This document shows, piece by piece, positions 9,229 through 17,048 of a stretch of DNA of 64,000 nucleotides. A program made the position numbers and the translations under genes. Numbering within the stretch: position 1 is the stretch's first letter; the number at the start of each line of letters is the position of its first letter. The stretch lies in assembly GCF_947495025.1 (NCBI RefSeq), contig NZ_CANLXG010000002.1, positions 682,001-746,000 of the forward strand, written 5' to 3'. Source of the DNA: an uncultured Roseobacter sp. GTDB lineage: Bacteria > Pseudomonadota > Alphaproteobacteria > Rhodobacterales > Rhodobacteraceae. Under the pieces are notes generated by a model. The model saw nothing but the letters and a program-made list of their open reading frames with translations. It was not told the DNA's origin and did not search any database.

Positions 9229-9237
9229 GAGTTATGA

Positions 9238-10128
9238 ATGTCCGACCTGCCCCCTCTCAACTGGCTGCGCGCCTTTGAGGCCTCGGCCCGCAACCTGAGT
9301 TTTACGGGTGCGGCGCGGGATCTGAACATGACGCAAAGCGCGGTCAGCCAGCAGATCAAATCGCTGGAGGCATTTCTGGGCCGTCCTCTTTTTCATCGCC
9401 GGGTCCGGGCACTGGAACTGACGCAGACAGGTATCAGCTATCTGCCGGTGGTGCGCGATGCCTTCCGCACGCTGGCGCATGGCACCCGTGCCCTGACGCG
9501 CACCGAAAACGATGTGCTGCACATACAGTGTAATCTGACGTTCGCGATCCACTGGCTGGCCCCGCGCCTGTCTGCCTTTCGCCAGCTGCACCCTGGCGTA
9601 CAGCTGAACATCACCACAGAACTCTGGGAGCCACGCGACAGTGTCGAGGGTGCTGATGTCGAGATCAGATATTCACTGCGGCCCTCAGACCGCGTTTATG
9701 CCGAACTGCTGGCGACAGATCACTATTATCCGGTCTGCGCGCCGGGATATGCCGTCACGCTCCCAGACCTCGCACAACATCCGCTCTATGACTGTTCGAA
9801 CATGATGGGCACATGGACCGTCTGGGCCGAAGAACAGAACCTGCCCTGGCCCGATCCGGCAGTGACATATGCAACCACCTATTCCGTTGCTCTGTCCGTA
9901 GCGATGAGCGGCGGCGGGCTGGCCCTGGGCCATGACGCCATTGCGCGGGGTCTGATCGAGCAGGGCCACCTTGTTGTTCCGTTCGCCCACCGCGCCGTGA
10001 TGCAGGAAGCCTATTTCCTTATCCAGAGCCCCCGGGCGCAGGATATGCCCGCCGCCCGGGCGTTTACAGACTGGCTGCGCTCTGAACTCGGGGCGTTCTA
10101 CAGCGGTCGGCTGGGCACCCAGGCATAA
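9238..10128 (+). CDS. LysR family transcriptional regulator (GcvA-like)
   Basis: A 296-residue LysR protein. The N-terminal winged helix-turn-helix spans about residues 5-64 (FTGAARDLNMTQSAVSQQIKSLE) and is followed by a GcvA-type substrate-binding domain. It is divergent from the class II aldolase operon and shares with it a 23-bp palindrome, so it is the likely local regulator. No convincing Shine-Dalgarno sequence precedes the ATG, and the leader from the proposed promoter would be only about 20 bases. Its 3' end overlaps the convergent VOC gene by 31 bp. Confidence 0.93.
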   Translation: MSDLPPLNWLRAFEASARNLSFTGAARDLNMTQSAVSQQIKSLEAFLGRPLFHRRVRALELTQTGISYLPVVRDAFRTLAHGTRALTRTENDVLHIQCNLTFAIHWLAPRLSAFRQLHPGVQLNITTELWEPRDSVEGADVEIRYSLRPSDRVYAELLATDHYYPVCAPGYAVTLPDLAQHPLYDCSNMMGTWTVWAEEQNLPWPDPAVTYATTYSVALSVAMSGGGLALGHDAIARGLIEQGHLVVPFAHRAVMQEAYFLIQSPRAQDMPAARAFTDWLRSELGAFYSGRLGTQA

Positions 10129-10517
10129 CCGTCGTCGCACAGAATATAGCATTCGCGCAGACCGTGGGGCTTGTCGGTTGGCGGCTGCAGAACCATAAAG
10201 CCCAGCGCCTCTGCGCGACCCGCCGCCTGATCAGGGTCCGTATCGTAGAAACGGATTTCCACACCCGCGCCCCGTGGCGGGTTCTCGGGCAGGATGCTGA
10301 GCAGCGGGTTCGACGCATAGGTACCGTCACTGTGCAGCTGAAAGACGTCTGACCCGCTGGTGATGATCGCAAAATCATCACTCAGCCGGTGCACACGGAC
10401 ATCAAACACCGCTTCGAGAAATCCGCTGGTCGCGCGCACGTCCCGTACCAGGATATTCAGTCCGATGCCGCGCAGAGATTTGCCGAAATCTTCAGCCGAG
10501 ACCGTTTCGTAATCCAT
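10098..10517 (-). CDS. VOC superfamily (glyoxalase/dioxygenase-like) protein
   Basis: A 139-residue protein with the paired beta-alpha-beta-beta-beta pattern of the vicinal oxygen chelate fold (GLNILVRDVRATSGFLEAVFDVRVH, then GVEIRFYDTDPDQAAGRAEALGFMVLQPPTDKPHGLRECYILCDDGYAWVP). The start at 10517 is preceded by GGGGAG; the frame is open further upstream. Substrate unknown. It is convergent with lysR with an unusual 31-bp antiparallel coding overlap, and divergent from the adenine deaminase gene by about 50 bp. Confidence 0.8.
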   Translation of the reverse strand: MDYETVSAEDFGKSLRGIGLNILVRDVRATSGFLEAVFDVRVHRLSDDFAIITSGSDVFQLHSDGTYASNPLLSILPENPPRGAGVEIRFYDTDPDQAAGRAEALGFMVLQPPTDKPHGLRECYILCDDGYAWVPSRPL

Positions 10518-10567
10518 TCTGCAGGCTCCCCGCTTGAACATCGCCCTGCCCCGTGTCAATCAGGGAC

Positions 10568-12370
10568 ATGACGCATGTTCCTTTTCCCTCCTGGCCTGAT
10601 ACCGCTGCCGATCTGATCAACGTGGCAACGGGCAGGTCCCCCGCGGACACGATCATCAAAGGCGGTGCCTGGGTCAACGTCCATACGCGCGAAATCCTGC
10701 CAAATCACGATATTGCCATCGTGGCTGGCCGAATTGCATGCATTGTGCCGGATGCGGATTACTGCAGAGGTCCGGAAACACAGATCATCGACGCAGCCGG
10801 TCGCTATATGATCCCCGGACTTTGTGACGGCCATATGCACATTGAAAGTGGTATGCTGACCCCCGCGGAATTTGCCCGCGCCGTCATCCCCCATGGCACG
10901 ACCAGCATGTTCACTGATCCCCATGAGATCGCGAATGTTCTGGGCCTGGAGGGCGTGCGCATGATGCATGACGAAGCCCTTATGCAACCTGTGAACATCT
11001 TTACGCAGATGCCGTCCTGTGCGCCTTCAGCCCCCGGAATGGAAACGACCGGTTATGAAATCTCGGCCGATGATGTGGCCGAAGCAATGTCGTGGCCCGG
11101 CATCATCGGTCTGGGGGAAATGATGAATTTTCCCGGAGTATCGAACGCCGATCCCAAAATGCTGGCCGAAATGGCCGCGACGCAACGTGCCGGGAAAACA
11201 GTTGGTGGCCACTATGCCTCCCCTGACCTCGGGCCGGCTTTTGCAGGGTATGTGGCCGGAGGACCGGCAGACGATCACGAAGGCACCTGCGAGGCGGATG
11301 CCATCGCCCGAATGCGCCAGGGGATGCGCAGCATGATCCGCCTGGGCTCTGCCTGGTATGATGTCGAAAGCCAGATCACCGCAATTACGGAAAAGGGGCT
11401 GGATCCACGCAACATGATCCTGTGCACTGATGACTGCCATTCCGGCACCCTCGTGAACGACGGGCATATGAACCGGGTCGTACGACATGCGATCGACTGC
11501 GGCTGTGATCCGGTGGTCGCCCTGCAGATGGCGACAATCAACACCGCAACGCATTTCGGGCTGGAACGCGAGATCGGCAGCCTGTCACCGGGGCGCCGCG
11601 CGGATGTGATCCTGACCTCTGATCTGAAAACCCTGCCCGTTGAAGTGGTCATCGCGCGTGGTCAGGTGGCCGCCAGGAATGGTGAATGCCTTGTGGATTG
11701 CCCGCACTATGACTGGCCCGACCGCGCGCGGCAGACGGTTCACATGGGCAGGACCCTGAGCGCAGGTGATTTTGTAATCTCAGCACCCAAGGGCGCCAAC
11801 GCAGTAACAGCCAACGTGATCGGCGTTGTCGAAAACCAGGCCCCGACCCGCGCGCTGAAATTTGAACTGCCGGTGACGGAAGGCCGCGTTCAGGCCACTG
11901 GCGAGGTCTGCCAGATCGCCCTGGTGGAACGCCACCGCGCCACGGGTCAGGTCACAAACGCCTTTGTCTCGGGCTTTGGATACGAAGGGCCGATGGCCAT
12001 GGCCTCGACCGTGGCGCATGACAGCCATCATATGATTGTCGTCGGCACGGACGCGGACAATATGGCCCTTGCCGCCAACCGCCTTGGCGAGGTCGGCGGC
12101 GGCATCGTCATCTATAAAGACGGCACAGAGCTGGCTCTTGTCGATCTGCCCATTGCCGGTCTGATGTCTGACAACCCTGCCACCGAGGTCGCCGCAAAGG
12201 CAGACCGTATGATGGACGCCATGCGCGACTGTGGCTGCACCCTGAACAACGCTTATATGCAGCATTCGCTGCTGGCCCTTGTGGTCATTCCTGAACTGCG
12301 CATTTCCGACCTTGGACTGGTCGATGTACGCACCTTTGAATTTATTCCGGTACTGGAACCCGTATCATGA
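10568..12370 (+). CDS. ade: Adenine deaminase
   Basis: A 600-residue amidohydrolase that converts adenine to hypoxanthine and ammonia. Family hallmarks: GLCDGHMHIESGMLTPAEFARAV (metal-binding HxH), TDPHEIANVLG, the segment GLGEMMNFPGV, CTDDCHSGTLVNDGHM, and the C-terminal adenine deaminase domain (HDSHHMIVVGTDADNMALAANRL). An in-frame GTG at 10553 is an alternative start. ATG 10568 has AGGG just upstream, though the spacing is short. Its stop overlaps the AMP nucleosidase start (ATGA), making a two-gene purine salvage unit. Confidence 0.96.
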   Translation: MTHVPFPSWPDTAADLINVATGRSPADTIIKGGAWVNVHTREILPNHDIAIVAGRIACIVPDADYCRGPETQIIDAAGRYMIPGLCDGHMHIESGMLTPAEFARAVIPHGTTSMFTDPHEIANVLGLEGVRMMHDEALMQPVNIFTQMPSCAPSAPGMETTGYEISADDVAEAMSWPGIIGLGEMMNFPGVSNADPKMLAEMAATQRAGKTVGGHYASPDLGPAFAGYVAGGPADDHEGTCEADAIARMRQGMRSMIRLGSAWYDVESQITAITEKGLDPRNMILCTDDCHSGTLVNDGHMNRVVRHAIDCGCDPVVALQMATINTATHFGLEREIGSLSPGRRADVILTSDLKTLPVEVVIARGQVAARNGECLVDCPHYDWPDRARQTVHMGRTLSAGDFVISAPKGANAVTANVIGVVENQAPTRALKFELPVTEGRVQATGEVCQIALVERHRATGQVTNAFVSGFGYEGPMAMASTVAHDSHHMIVVGTDADNMALAANRLGEVGGGIVIYKDGTELALVDLPIAGLMSDNPATEVAAKADRMMDAMRDCGCTLNNAYMQHSLLALVVIPELRISDLGLVDVRTFEFIPVLEPVS

Positions 12371-13830
12371 CCAATACACTGACCCCGGCGGCACCGGCCG
12401 CTGAAGAATTCCGGGACGCAAAAGCAGCCGTCGCACGTCTCGAGGAACTCTACACACAGGCCACAGAATTCCTGTGCCGTCATTTTGTCCAAGCAATGGC
12501 CACCGGCGCGCCCGACGCTCGGGTCCGTGCCTTTTATCCGCAGGTGGCCTTCAGCACGTCAAGCTACGCACAGGTCGACACACGCCTCAGCTTTGGCCAT
12601 GTATCGACACCCGGCAGCTATGCCGCAACGATCACACGCCCTGATCTCTTCCGGGCCTATCTGATCCAGCAGATCGATCTGCTGATCTGCAATCACGACC
12701 AGCCGGTGATTATCGGCCCGTCGACAACACCGATCCCGGTGCACTTTGCCGTGGCGAGCGATCCCACAATCACAGTGCCCCAGGAAGGTGCTGCAGACTT
12801 TACCCTGCGCGACATCTTTGACGTCCCTGATCTGTCGACCACCAACGATGATATCGTAAACGGCACCTACCAGCCGACCGATGGCGTGGGCGCGCTGGCG
12901 CCGTTCACGGCCCAGAGGGTCGATTACTCACTCGCCCGTTTGTCGCATTACACAGCAACCGACGCTGACCACTTTCAGAACCACATTCTGTTCACGAACT
13001 ACCAGTTTTATGTGTCCGAATTCGAGGCCTACGCCCGCGCGCAACTGGATGATCCTGACAGCGGGTACACGGCGTTCGTCTCGACTGGTAATGCAACAAT
13101 CACACGCGGTGACGAAACGCTGGCAACCGCAGACAAGACCCCGCAGATGCCGACCTACCACCTCAAACGGGCGGACGGCTCGGGCATTACACTTGTCAAT
13201 ATCGGCGTCGGCCCCTCAAACGCCAAAACCGCAACAGACCACATTGCGGTGTTGCGGCCACATGCCTGGCTGATGGTGGGCCACTGCGCCGGTCTGCGCA
13301 ACAGTCAGGCACTTGGTGACTTCGTGCTGGCCCATGCCTATCTGCGCGAGGATCACGTGCTTGACGACGATCTGCCCGTCTGGGTGCCGATCCCGGCGCT
13401 GGCGGAAATTCAGATTGCGCTGGAACAGGCCGTCGCACAGGTCACAGCATTTGAGGGCTACGAGCTGAAACGTATCATGCGCACCGGCACTGTTGCCACG
13501 ATCGACAACCGAAACTGGGAGCTGCGCGATCAGTCAGGCCCGGTGCAGCGGCTCAGCCAGTCGCGTGCGGTCGCCCTTGATATGGAAAGCGCCACGATTG
13601 CGGCAAACGGCTATCGTTTCAGGGTGCCCTATGGCACGCTTCTGTGCGTTTCTGACAAACCTCTGCACGGCGAGCTCAAACTGCCGGGTATGGCCTCAGA
13701 CTTCTACAAAACACAGGTCGCGCGCCATCTGATGATCGGAATCCGCGCGATGGAACACCTGCGCACGATGCCTCTGGAGCGCATCCACAGCAGGAAATTG
13801 CGCTCGTTTGAGGAAACAGCCTTCCTCTGA
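12367..13830 (+). CDS. amn: AMP nucleosidase
   Basis: A 487-residue enzyme hydrolysing AMP to adenine and ribose 5-phosphate. The N-terminal regulatory domain (about residues 1-180) is followed by a nucleoside phosphorylase-like domain with STGNATITRGDE, VGHCAGLRNSQALGDFVLAHAYLRED and the C-terminal ALDMESATIAANGYRFRVPYG. Length and motifs match the bacterial Amn family. It is translationally coupled to adenine deaminase, which would consume the adenine it releases. Together they drain AMP to hypoxanthine. Confidence 0.96.
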   Translation: MTNTLTPAAPAAEEFRDAKAAVARLEELYTQATEFLCRHFVQAMATGAPDARVRAFYPQVAFSTSSYAQVDTRLSFGHVSTPGSYAATITRPDLFRAYLIQQIDLLICNHDQPVIIGPSTTPIPVHFAVASDPTITVPQEGAADFTLRDIFDVPDLSTTNDDIVNGTYQPTDGVGALAPFTAQRVDYSLARLSHYTATDADHFQNHILFTNYQFYVSEFEAYARAQLDDPDSGYTAFVSTGNATITRGDETLATADKTPQMPTYHLKRADGSGITLVNIGVGPSNAKTATDHIAVLRPHAWLMVGHCAGLRNSQALGDFVLAHAYLREDHVLDDDLPVWVPIPALAEIQIALEQAVAQVTAFEGYELKRIMRTGTVATIDNRNWELRDQSGPVQRLSQSRAVALDMESATIAANGYRFRVPYGTLLCVSDKPLHGELKLPGMASDFYKTQVARHLMIGIRAMEHLRTMPLERIHSRKLRSFEETAFL

Positions 13831-13893
13831 CGGCGGAATTCCCCGGAAATCGGTGAAAATTGCGATGTTTTTCGTTAATTTTCACTACTAATC

Positions 13894-13911
13894 GTTGTGT
13901 TTACGCACAAC
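13894..13911. other. Short hairpin in the amn-HU intergenic region
   Basis: GTTGTG and CACAAC form a 6-bp inverted repeat around a 6-base loop. There is no following T run, so it is unlikely to be a terminator. It lies about 60 bp upstream of the HU start, overlaps a possible weak -35 (TTGTGT, with TAGGTT 18 bp on), and could be an operator or leader structure. Confidence 0.3.
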
Positions 13912-13970
13912 ATAGGGCTAGGTTTCCCGCATGAGGCCCAACTGTTCGGGCAGCGAAGGAGAAAAACAAA

Positions 13971-14261
13971 ATGGCTACGAAACCAATGACGAAAACCCAG
14001 CTCGTCGCCGCACTGGCCGATGAAATGGGCACCGATAAGAAATCTGCAAGCGCTGCGCTGGACGCCGTCTGCAACCTGATCACCCGTGAAGTGTCCGGCG
14101 GTGGCGCCGTAACGCTGCCGGGTGTCGGCAAAATCTACTGCCGCGAGCGCCCCGAGCGCATGGTGCGCAACCCTGCCACCGGCGAGCAGTTCAAGAAAGA
14201 GGCAGACAAGGTCGTGAAAATGACCATCGCCAAAGCGCTGAAAGACAGCGTCAACGGCTGA
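13971..14261 (+). CDS. HU family DNA-binding protein
   Basis: A 96-residue nucleoid protein of the HU/IHF fold. The alpha-helical N terminus (MTKTQLVAALADEMGTDKKSASAALDAV) is followed by the beta arm (GGGAVTLPGVGKIYCRERPERMVRNPATGEQ) and a C-terminal helix (ADKVVKMTIAKALKDSV). The arm carries RNPATGEQ in place of the usual GRNPxTG pattern. AAGGAG lies 9 bases upstream of the ATG, and a terminator follows. It is monocistronic. Confidence 0.95.
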   Translation: MATKPMTKTQLVAALADEMGTDKKSASAALDAVCNLITREVSGGGAVTLPGVGKIYCRERPERMVRNPATGEQFKKEADKVVKMTIAKALKDSVNG

Positions 14262-14287
14262 TACCGTCGCTTTCGATGCAATGCAGA

Positions 14288-14312
14288 GGGTCGCCTTTCG
14301 GGCGGCCCTTTT
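14288..14312 (+). terminator. Rho-independent terminator of the HU gene
   Basis: GGGTCGCC (14288-14295) pairs with GGCGGCCC (14301-14308), with one G-T pair, around a TTTCG loop and is followed by TTTT. It lies 27 bp after the HU stop. Confidence 0.85.
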
Positions 14313-14658
14313 CAGTTGCAGACTGCGTTCAGCGCTGGTCGCGGTTGGTGCAGCACCAAAGTCTGATGTGGCGTTTTGTACAGGCGGGATATAGCCGCGG
14401 ATGCAGACGCACCTGATCTGGCAGCCTGTTCAGGAGATTTCTTTCTGCACGCAACGGACCGGCGGTTGCGCTGACAACTGGGGCGGCCAGCGCCTGTTAT
14501 GTCTGGCCACATGGTTTGGCCGCATTTACTTATCTTCGGATGTCCGGCCCGGGCACCGTTCCTGTGCATGACGCTGAAAATGCGTTCCGGGCATTCTTTC
14601 TGGCAATCTCATGCCAGCTCCGATTAGGGTGCACCGGACAACAACCCAAGGAATGCTC
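14313..14658. other. Intergenic stretch with a small palindrome
   Basis: About 345 bp with no credible gene in any frame. The only clear structure is TTGGTGC-A-GCACCAA, a perfect 7-bp-arm palindrome at 14345-14359, of operator-like size. It may hold the promoter of the following HpcH/HpaI aldolase, but I cannot assign -35/-10 boxes with confidence. Confidence 0.35.
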
Positions 14659-15435
14659 ATGCCCGCTCCTCTGAACACTTTCAAGAAAGCTCTCGCAGAG
14701 GGTGACACACTTTTCGGCTGCTGGATGAGCATGGCAGAAGGCTATACCGCCGAAATCATGGGCGGCGCCGGTTTTGACTGGCTTCTGATCGACGGCGAGC
14801 ATTCGCCCAATGACATCCGGTCAATCCGGGACCAGATGGTGGCGCTCAAAGGCAGCGCCAGCCATCCGGTTGTGCGGGTGCCCATCGGCGAGACCTGGAT
14901 CATCAAGCAGGTTCTCGACGTCGGTGCCCAGTCCGTGCTGGTCCCTATGGTCGAGACCGCAGATCAGGCGCGCGCGCTCGTGCGTGCCTGCCGGTACCCG
15001 CCGAACGGCACCCGTGGTGTCGGTTATGCCGTGGGCCGCGTATCGGACTTTGGTCAGATGGAAAACTACGGGCCCACTGCGGATGAACAGATCTGTCTTC
15101 TGGTGCAGGTCGAAAATAAAACCGGCCTTGATAACCTCGACGAGATCCTGGCTGTAGAGGGCGTGGATGGCGTGTTCATCGGACCTGCGGATTTGTCTGC
15201 CAGTATGGGCTACCTGGGCCAGACCATGCATCCTGACATGGTGGCGACAATCCTGGACGCCCTGAAACGGATCTCGGATGCGGGCAAAGCGCCGGGCATA
15301 CTGACGACCGATGACGGGATGATTCAGTCCTCGCTGGACGCAGGCGCGCAGTTTGTCGCCGTAGCGATGGACATTGCGCTTCTCCTGAACACGGGAAAAG
15401 CAACGGCTGCAAAGTGGAAGAGCCACGCAAGCTGA
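14659..15435 (+). CDS. HpcH/HpaI family aldolase (2-oxo-acid aldolase)
   Basis: A 258-residue class II pyruvate-dependent aldolase with a TIM-barrel fold. Visible motifs: LLIDGEHSPNDIRSI (catalytic His), VRVP, the metal-ligand Glu of LVQVENKTGLDN, and FIGPADLSASMG (ligand Asp). The start at 14659 (MPAPLNTFKKAL) follows AAGGA with a spacing of 6; an upstream in-frame ATG is less likely. Relatives cleave 4-hydroxy-2-oxoheptanedioate or 2-keto-3-deoxy sugar acids to pyruvate and an aldehyde. The substrate here is not evident, and the gene stands alone. Confidence 0.9.
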   Translation: MPAPLNTFKKALAEGDTLFGCWMSMAEGYTAEIMGGAGFDWLLIDGEHSPNDIRSIRDQMVALKGSASHPVVRVPIGETWIIKQVLDVGAQSVLVPMVETADQARALVRACRYPPNGTRGVGYAVGRVSDFGQMENYGPTADEQICLLVQVENKTGLDNLDEILAVEGVDGVFIGPADLSASMGYLGQTMHPDMVATILDALKRISDAGKAPGILTTDDGMIQSSLDAGAQFVAVAMDIALLLNTGKATAAKWKSHAS

Positions 15436-15441
15436 TCATCT

Positions 15442-15466
15442 GTGTGACTGCGCTCTGAGGTCACAC
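15442..15466. other. Inverted repeat between the aldolase gene and asd
   Basis: GTGTGAC and GTCACAC form a 7-bp perfect inverted repeat separated by 11 bases, starting 7 bp after the aldolase stop. It has no T run. It could be a weak transcription stop or a protein-binding site for asd expression. The half-site spacing does not fit a CRP site. Confidence 0.35.
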
Positions 15467-15555
15467 GCATGTCATTCCGCACAGAGTCCCCTTTCCACTG
15501 AGCGCGCGCGGGTATAAGAGGCCCGCACCATCACACATATATTGGAGTCAAACAG

Positions 15556-16578
15556 ATGGGTTACCGCGTCGTTATTGCGGGTGCCACAGGCAATGTGGGC
15601 CGCGAAATGCTGAATATTCTTTCCGAACGCCACTTTCCGGTGGACGAGCTGACGGTACTTGCGTCCCGTAAATCGCTCGGCACGGAAGTCAGCTTTGGCG
15701 ATACGACGCTCAAGACAAAGGACCTGGACACGTTTGATTTCACCGGCCAGGACATCGCGCTTTTTGCAGTAGGCTCTGAGGCCACAAAGAAATATGCGCC
15801 CAAAGCCGCAGCTGCGGGCTGTGTCGTGATCGATAACTCGTCGCTCTATCGCTATGATCCGGACGTGCCGCTGATCGTACCAGAAGTGAACCCTCAGGCG
15901 ATCCACGGCTATGCCAAAAAGAACATCATCGCGAACCCGAACTGCTCGACCGCGCAGATGGTGGTGGCCCTCAAACCGCTGCACGACCGCGCAACGATCA
16001 GGCGTGTTGTGGTCAGCACGTACCAGTCTGTGTCCGGTGCGGGCAAAGAGGGGATCGACGAACTCTGGGATCAGACGAAATCGATCTACAACCCGACCGA
16101 TGACAAACCGGCGAGAAAATTCACCAAGCAGATTGCGTTCAACGTGATCCCGCATATCGACGTCTTCATGGACTCAGGCGAGACCAAGGAAGAATGGAAA
16201 ATGGTGGCGGAGACGAAAAAGATCGTCGACCCGAAGATCAAAGTCACAGCGACCTGCGTGCGCGTGCCGGTTTTTGTCGGTCACTCCGAAGCGGTGAACA
16301 TCGAGTTTGAAGACCACCTCGACGAAGACGAGGCCCGCGAGATCCTGCGTGAGGCGCCCGGCGTCATGGTGATCGATAAACGCGAAGATGGCGGCTATGT
16401 CACGCCCGTCGAATGTGTTGGTGATTTCGCCACCTTCATCAGCCGCATCCGCCAGGACAGCACGATCGACAACGGCCTGAACCTGTGGTGCGTGTCGGAC
16501 AACCTGCGCAAGGGCGCTGCCCTGAACGCAGTGCAGATCGCGGAACTTCTGGGCCGCGAGATACTGAAAAAAGGCTGA
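15556..16578 (+). CDS. asd: Aspartate-semialdehyde dehydrogenase
   Basis: A 340-residue NADP-dependent enzyme reducing aspartyl phosphate to aspartate semialdehyde for lysine/DAP, threonine and methionine synthesis. The N-terminal nucleotide motif GATGNVGREM, catalytic Cys130 in NPNCSTAQMV and the substrate region TYQSVSGAGKEG are present. TTGGAG precedes the ATG with good spacing. It is followed directly by a strong terminator, so it is probably monocistronic. Confidence 0.97.
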   Translation: MGYRVVIAGATGNVGREMLNILSERHFPVDELTVLASRKSLGTEVSFGDTTLKTKDLDTFDFTGQDIALFAVGSEATKKYAPKAAAAGCVVIDNSSLYRYDPDVPLIVPEVNPQAIHGYAKKNIIANPNCSTAQMVVALKPLHDRATIRRVVVSTYQSVSGAGKEGIDELWDQTKSIYNPTDDKPARKFTKQIAFNVIPHIDVFMDSGETKEEWKMVAETKKIVDPKIKVTATCVRVPVFVGHSEAVNIEFEDHLDEDEAREILREAPGVMVIDKREDGGYVTPVECVGDFATFISRIRQDSTIDNGLNLWCVSDNLRKGAALNAVQIAELLGREILKKG

Positions 16579-16596
16579 CAGAACTATTGCTCTGAG

Positions 16597-16632
16597 GACC
16601 CCGCAGCTCTCTCCGGAGCGGCGGGGTCTTTC
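16597..16632 (+). terminator. Rho-independent terminator of asd
   Basis: GACCCCGC (16597-16604) pairs with GCGGGGTC (16621-16628). The loop contains a nested CTCTCCGGAG element, and the stem is followed by TTTCTT. It lies 18 bp after the asd stop. Confidence 0.88.
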
Positions 16633-16634
16633 TT

Positions 16635-17048
16635 CGGTTCGATGTCGGGGAATGCACGCACCGAAGAGCAGCGTCACGCAGGCCCCGGACCTTTTGCGAT
16701 CCTGAACAGGCCGACTTCTGCAAAAGACAGAAATCCTGCAAGGTAACATCGGGCCAACCGTCACCGGACAAAAGGGCGGCGCGAAACCCGGGAGCATTGC
16801 CCCTTTTCCGAGACATAACGGAGTGGCAAAAAATCTGTGCCGCGGGCACCGGATCCGGAGAATGTACCTGCTTCGTGCGCTCCGTTTTGCCGGAAATACT
16901 CAAATTCTTAACAACTTACCCCGATTAGTTTCTGGATAAACACGCCCGGAGCCTGCAGAAAAGTCAGACGCTCTCCCTAAAATGCGCATCAAATTGCTTC
17001 TTTTTTCTGGTAATGCTGCACAAACACTTTTCAGGATGCCCCGACGAA
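16635..17048. other. Intergenic stretch without a recognised gene
   Basis: About 410 bp downstream of the asd terminator. Short open frames exist on the minus strand, but none has a ribosome-binding site, coding-like composition or recognisable similarity. The second half is noticeably AT-richer than its surroundings and probably carries the promoter of the following membrane protein gene. No RNA gene was recognised. Confidence 0.4.

Noticed and set aside
15442..15466. GTGTGAC...GTCACAC as a CRP/FNR-type site
   Set aside because: The spacer of 11 bases between the arms (13 between TGTGA and TCACA) does not fit the 6-bp CRP spacing. Kept only as an unassigned inverted repeat.
16635..17048. 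Small minus-strand frames between asd and the ICMT-like gene
   Set aside because: No ribosome-binding sites, no coding-like composition and no recognisable similarity.
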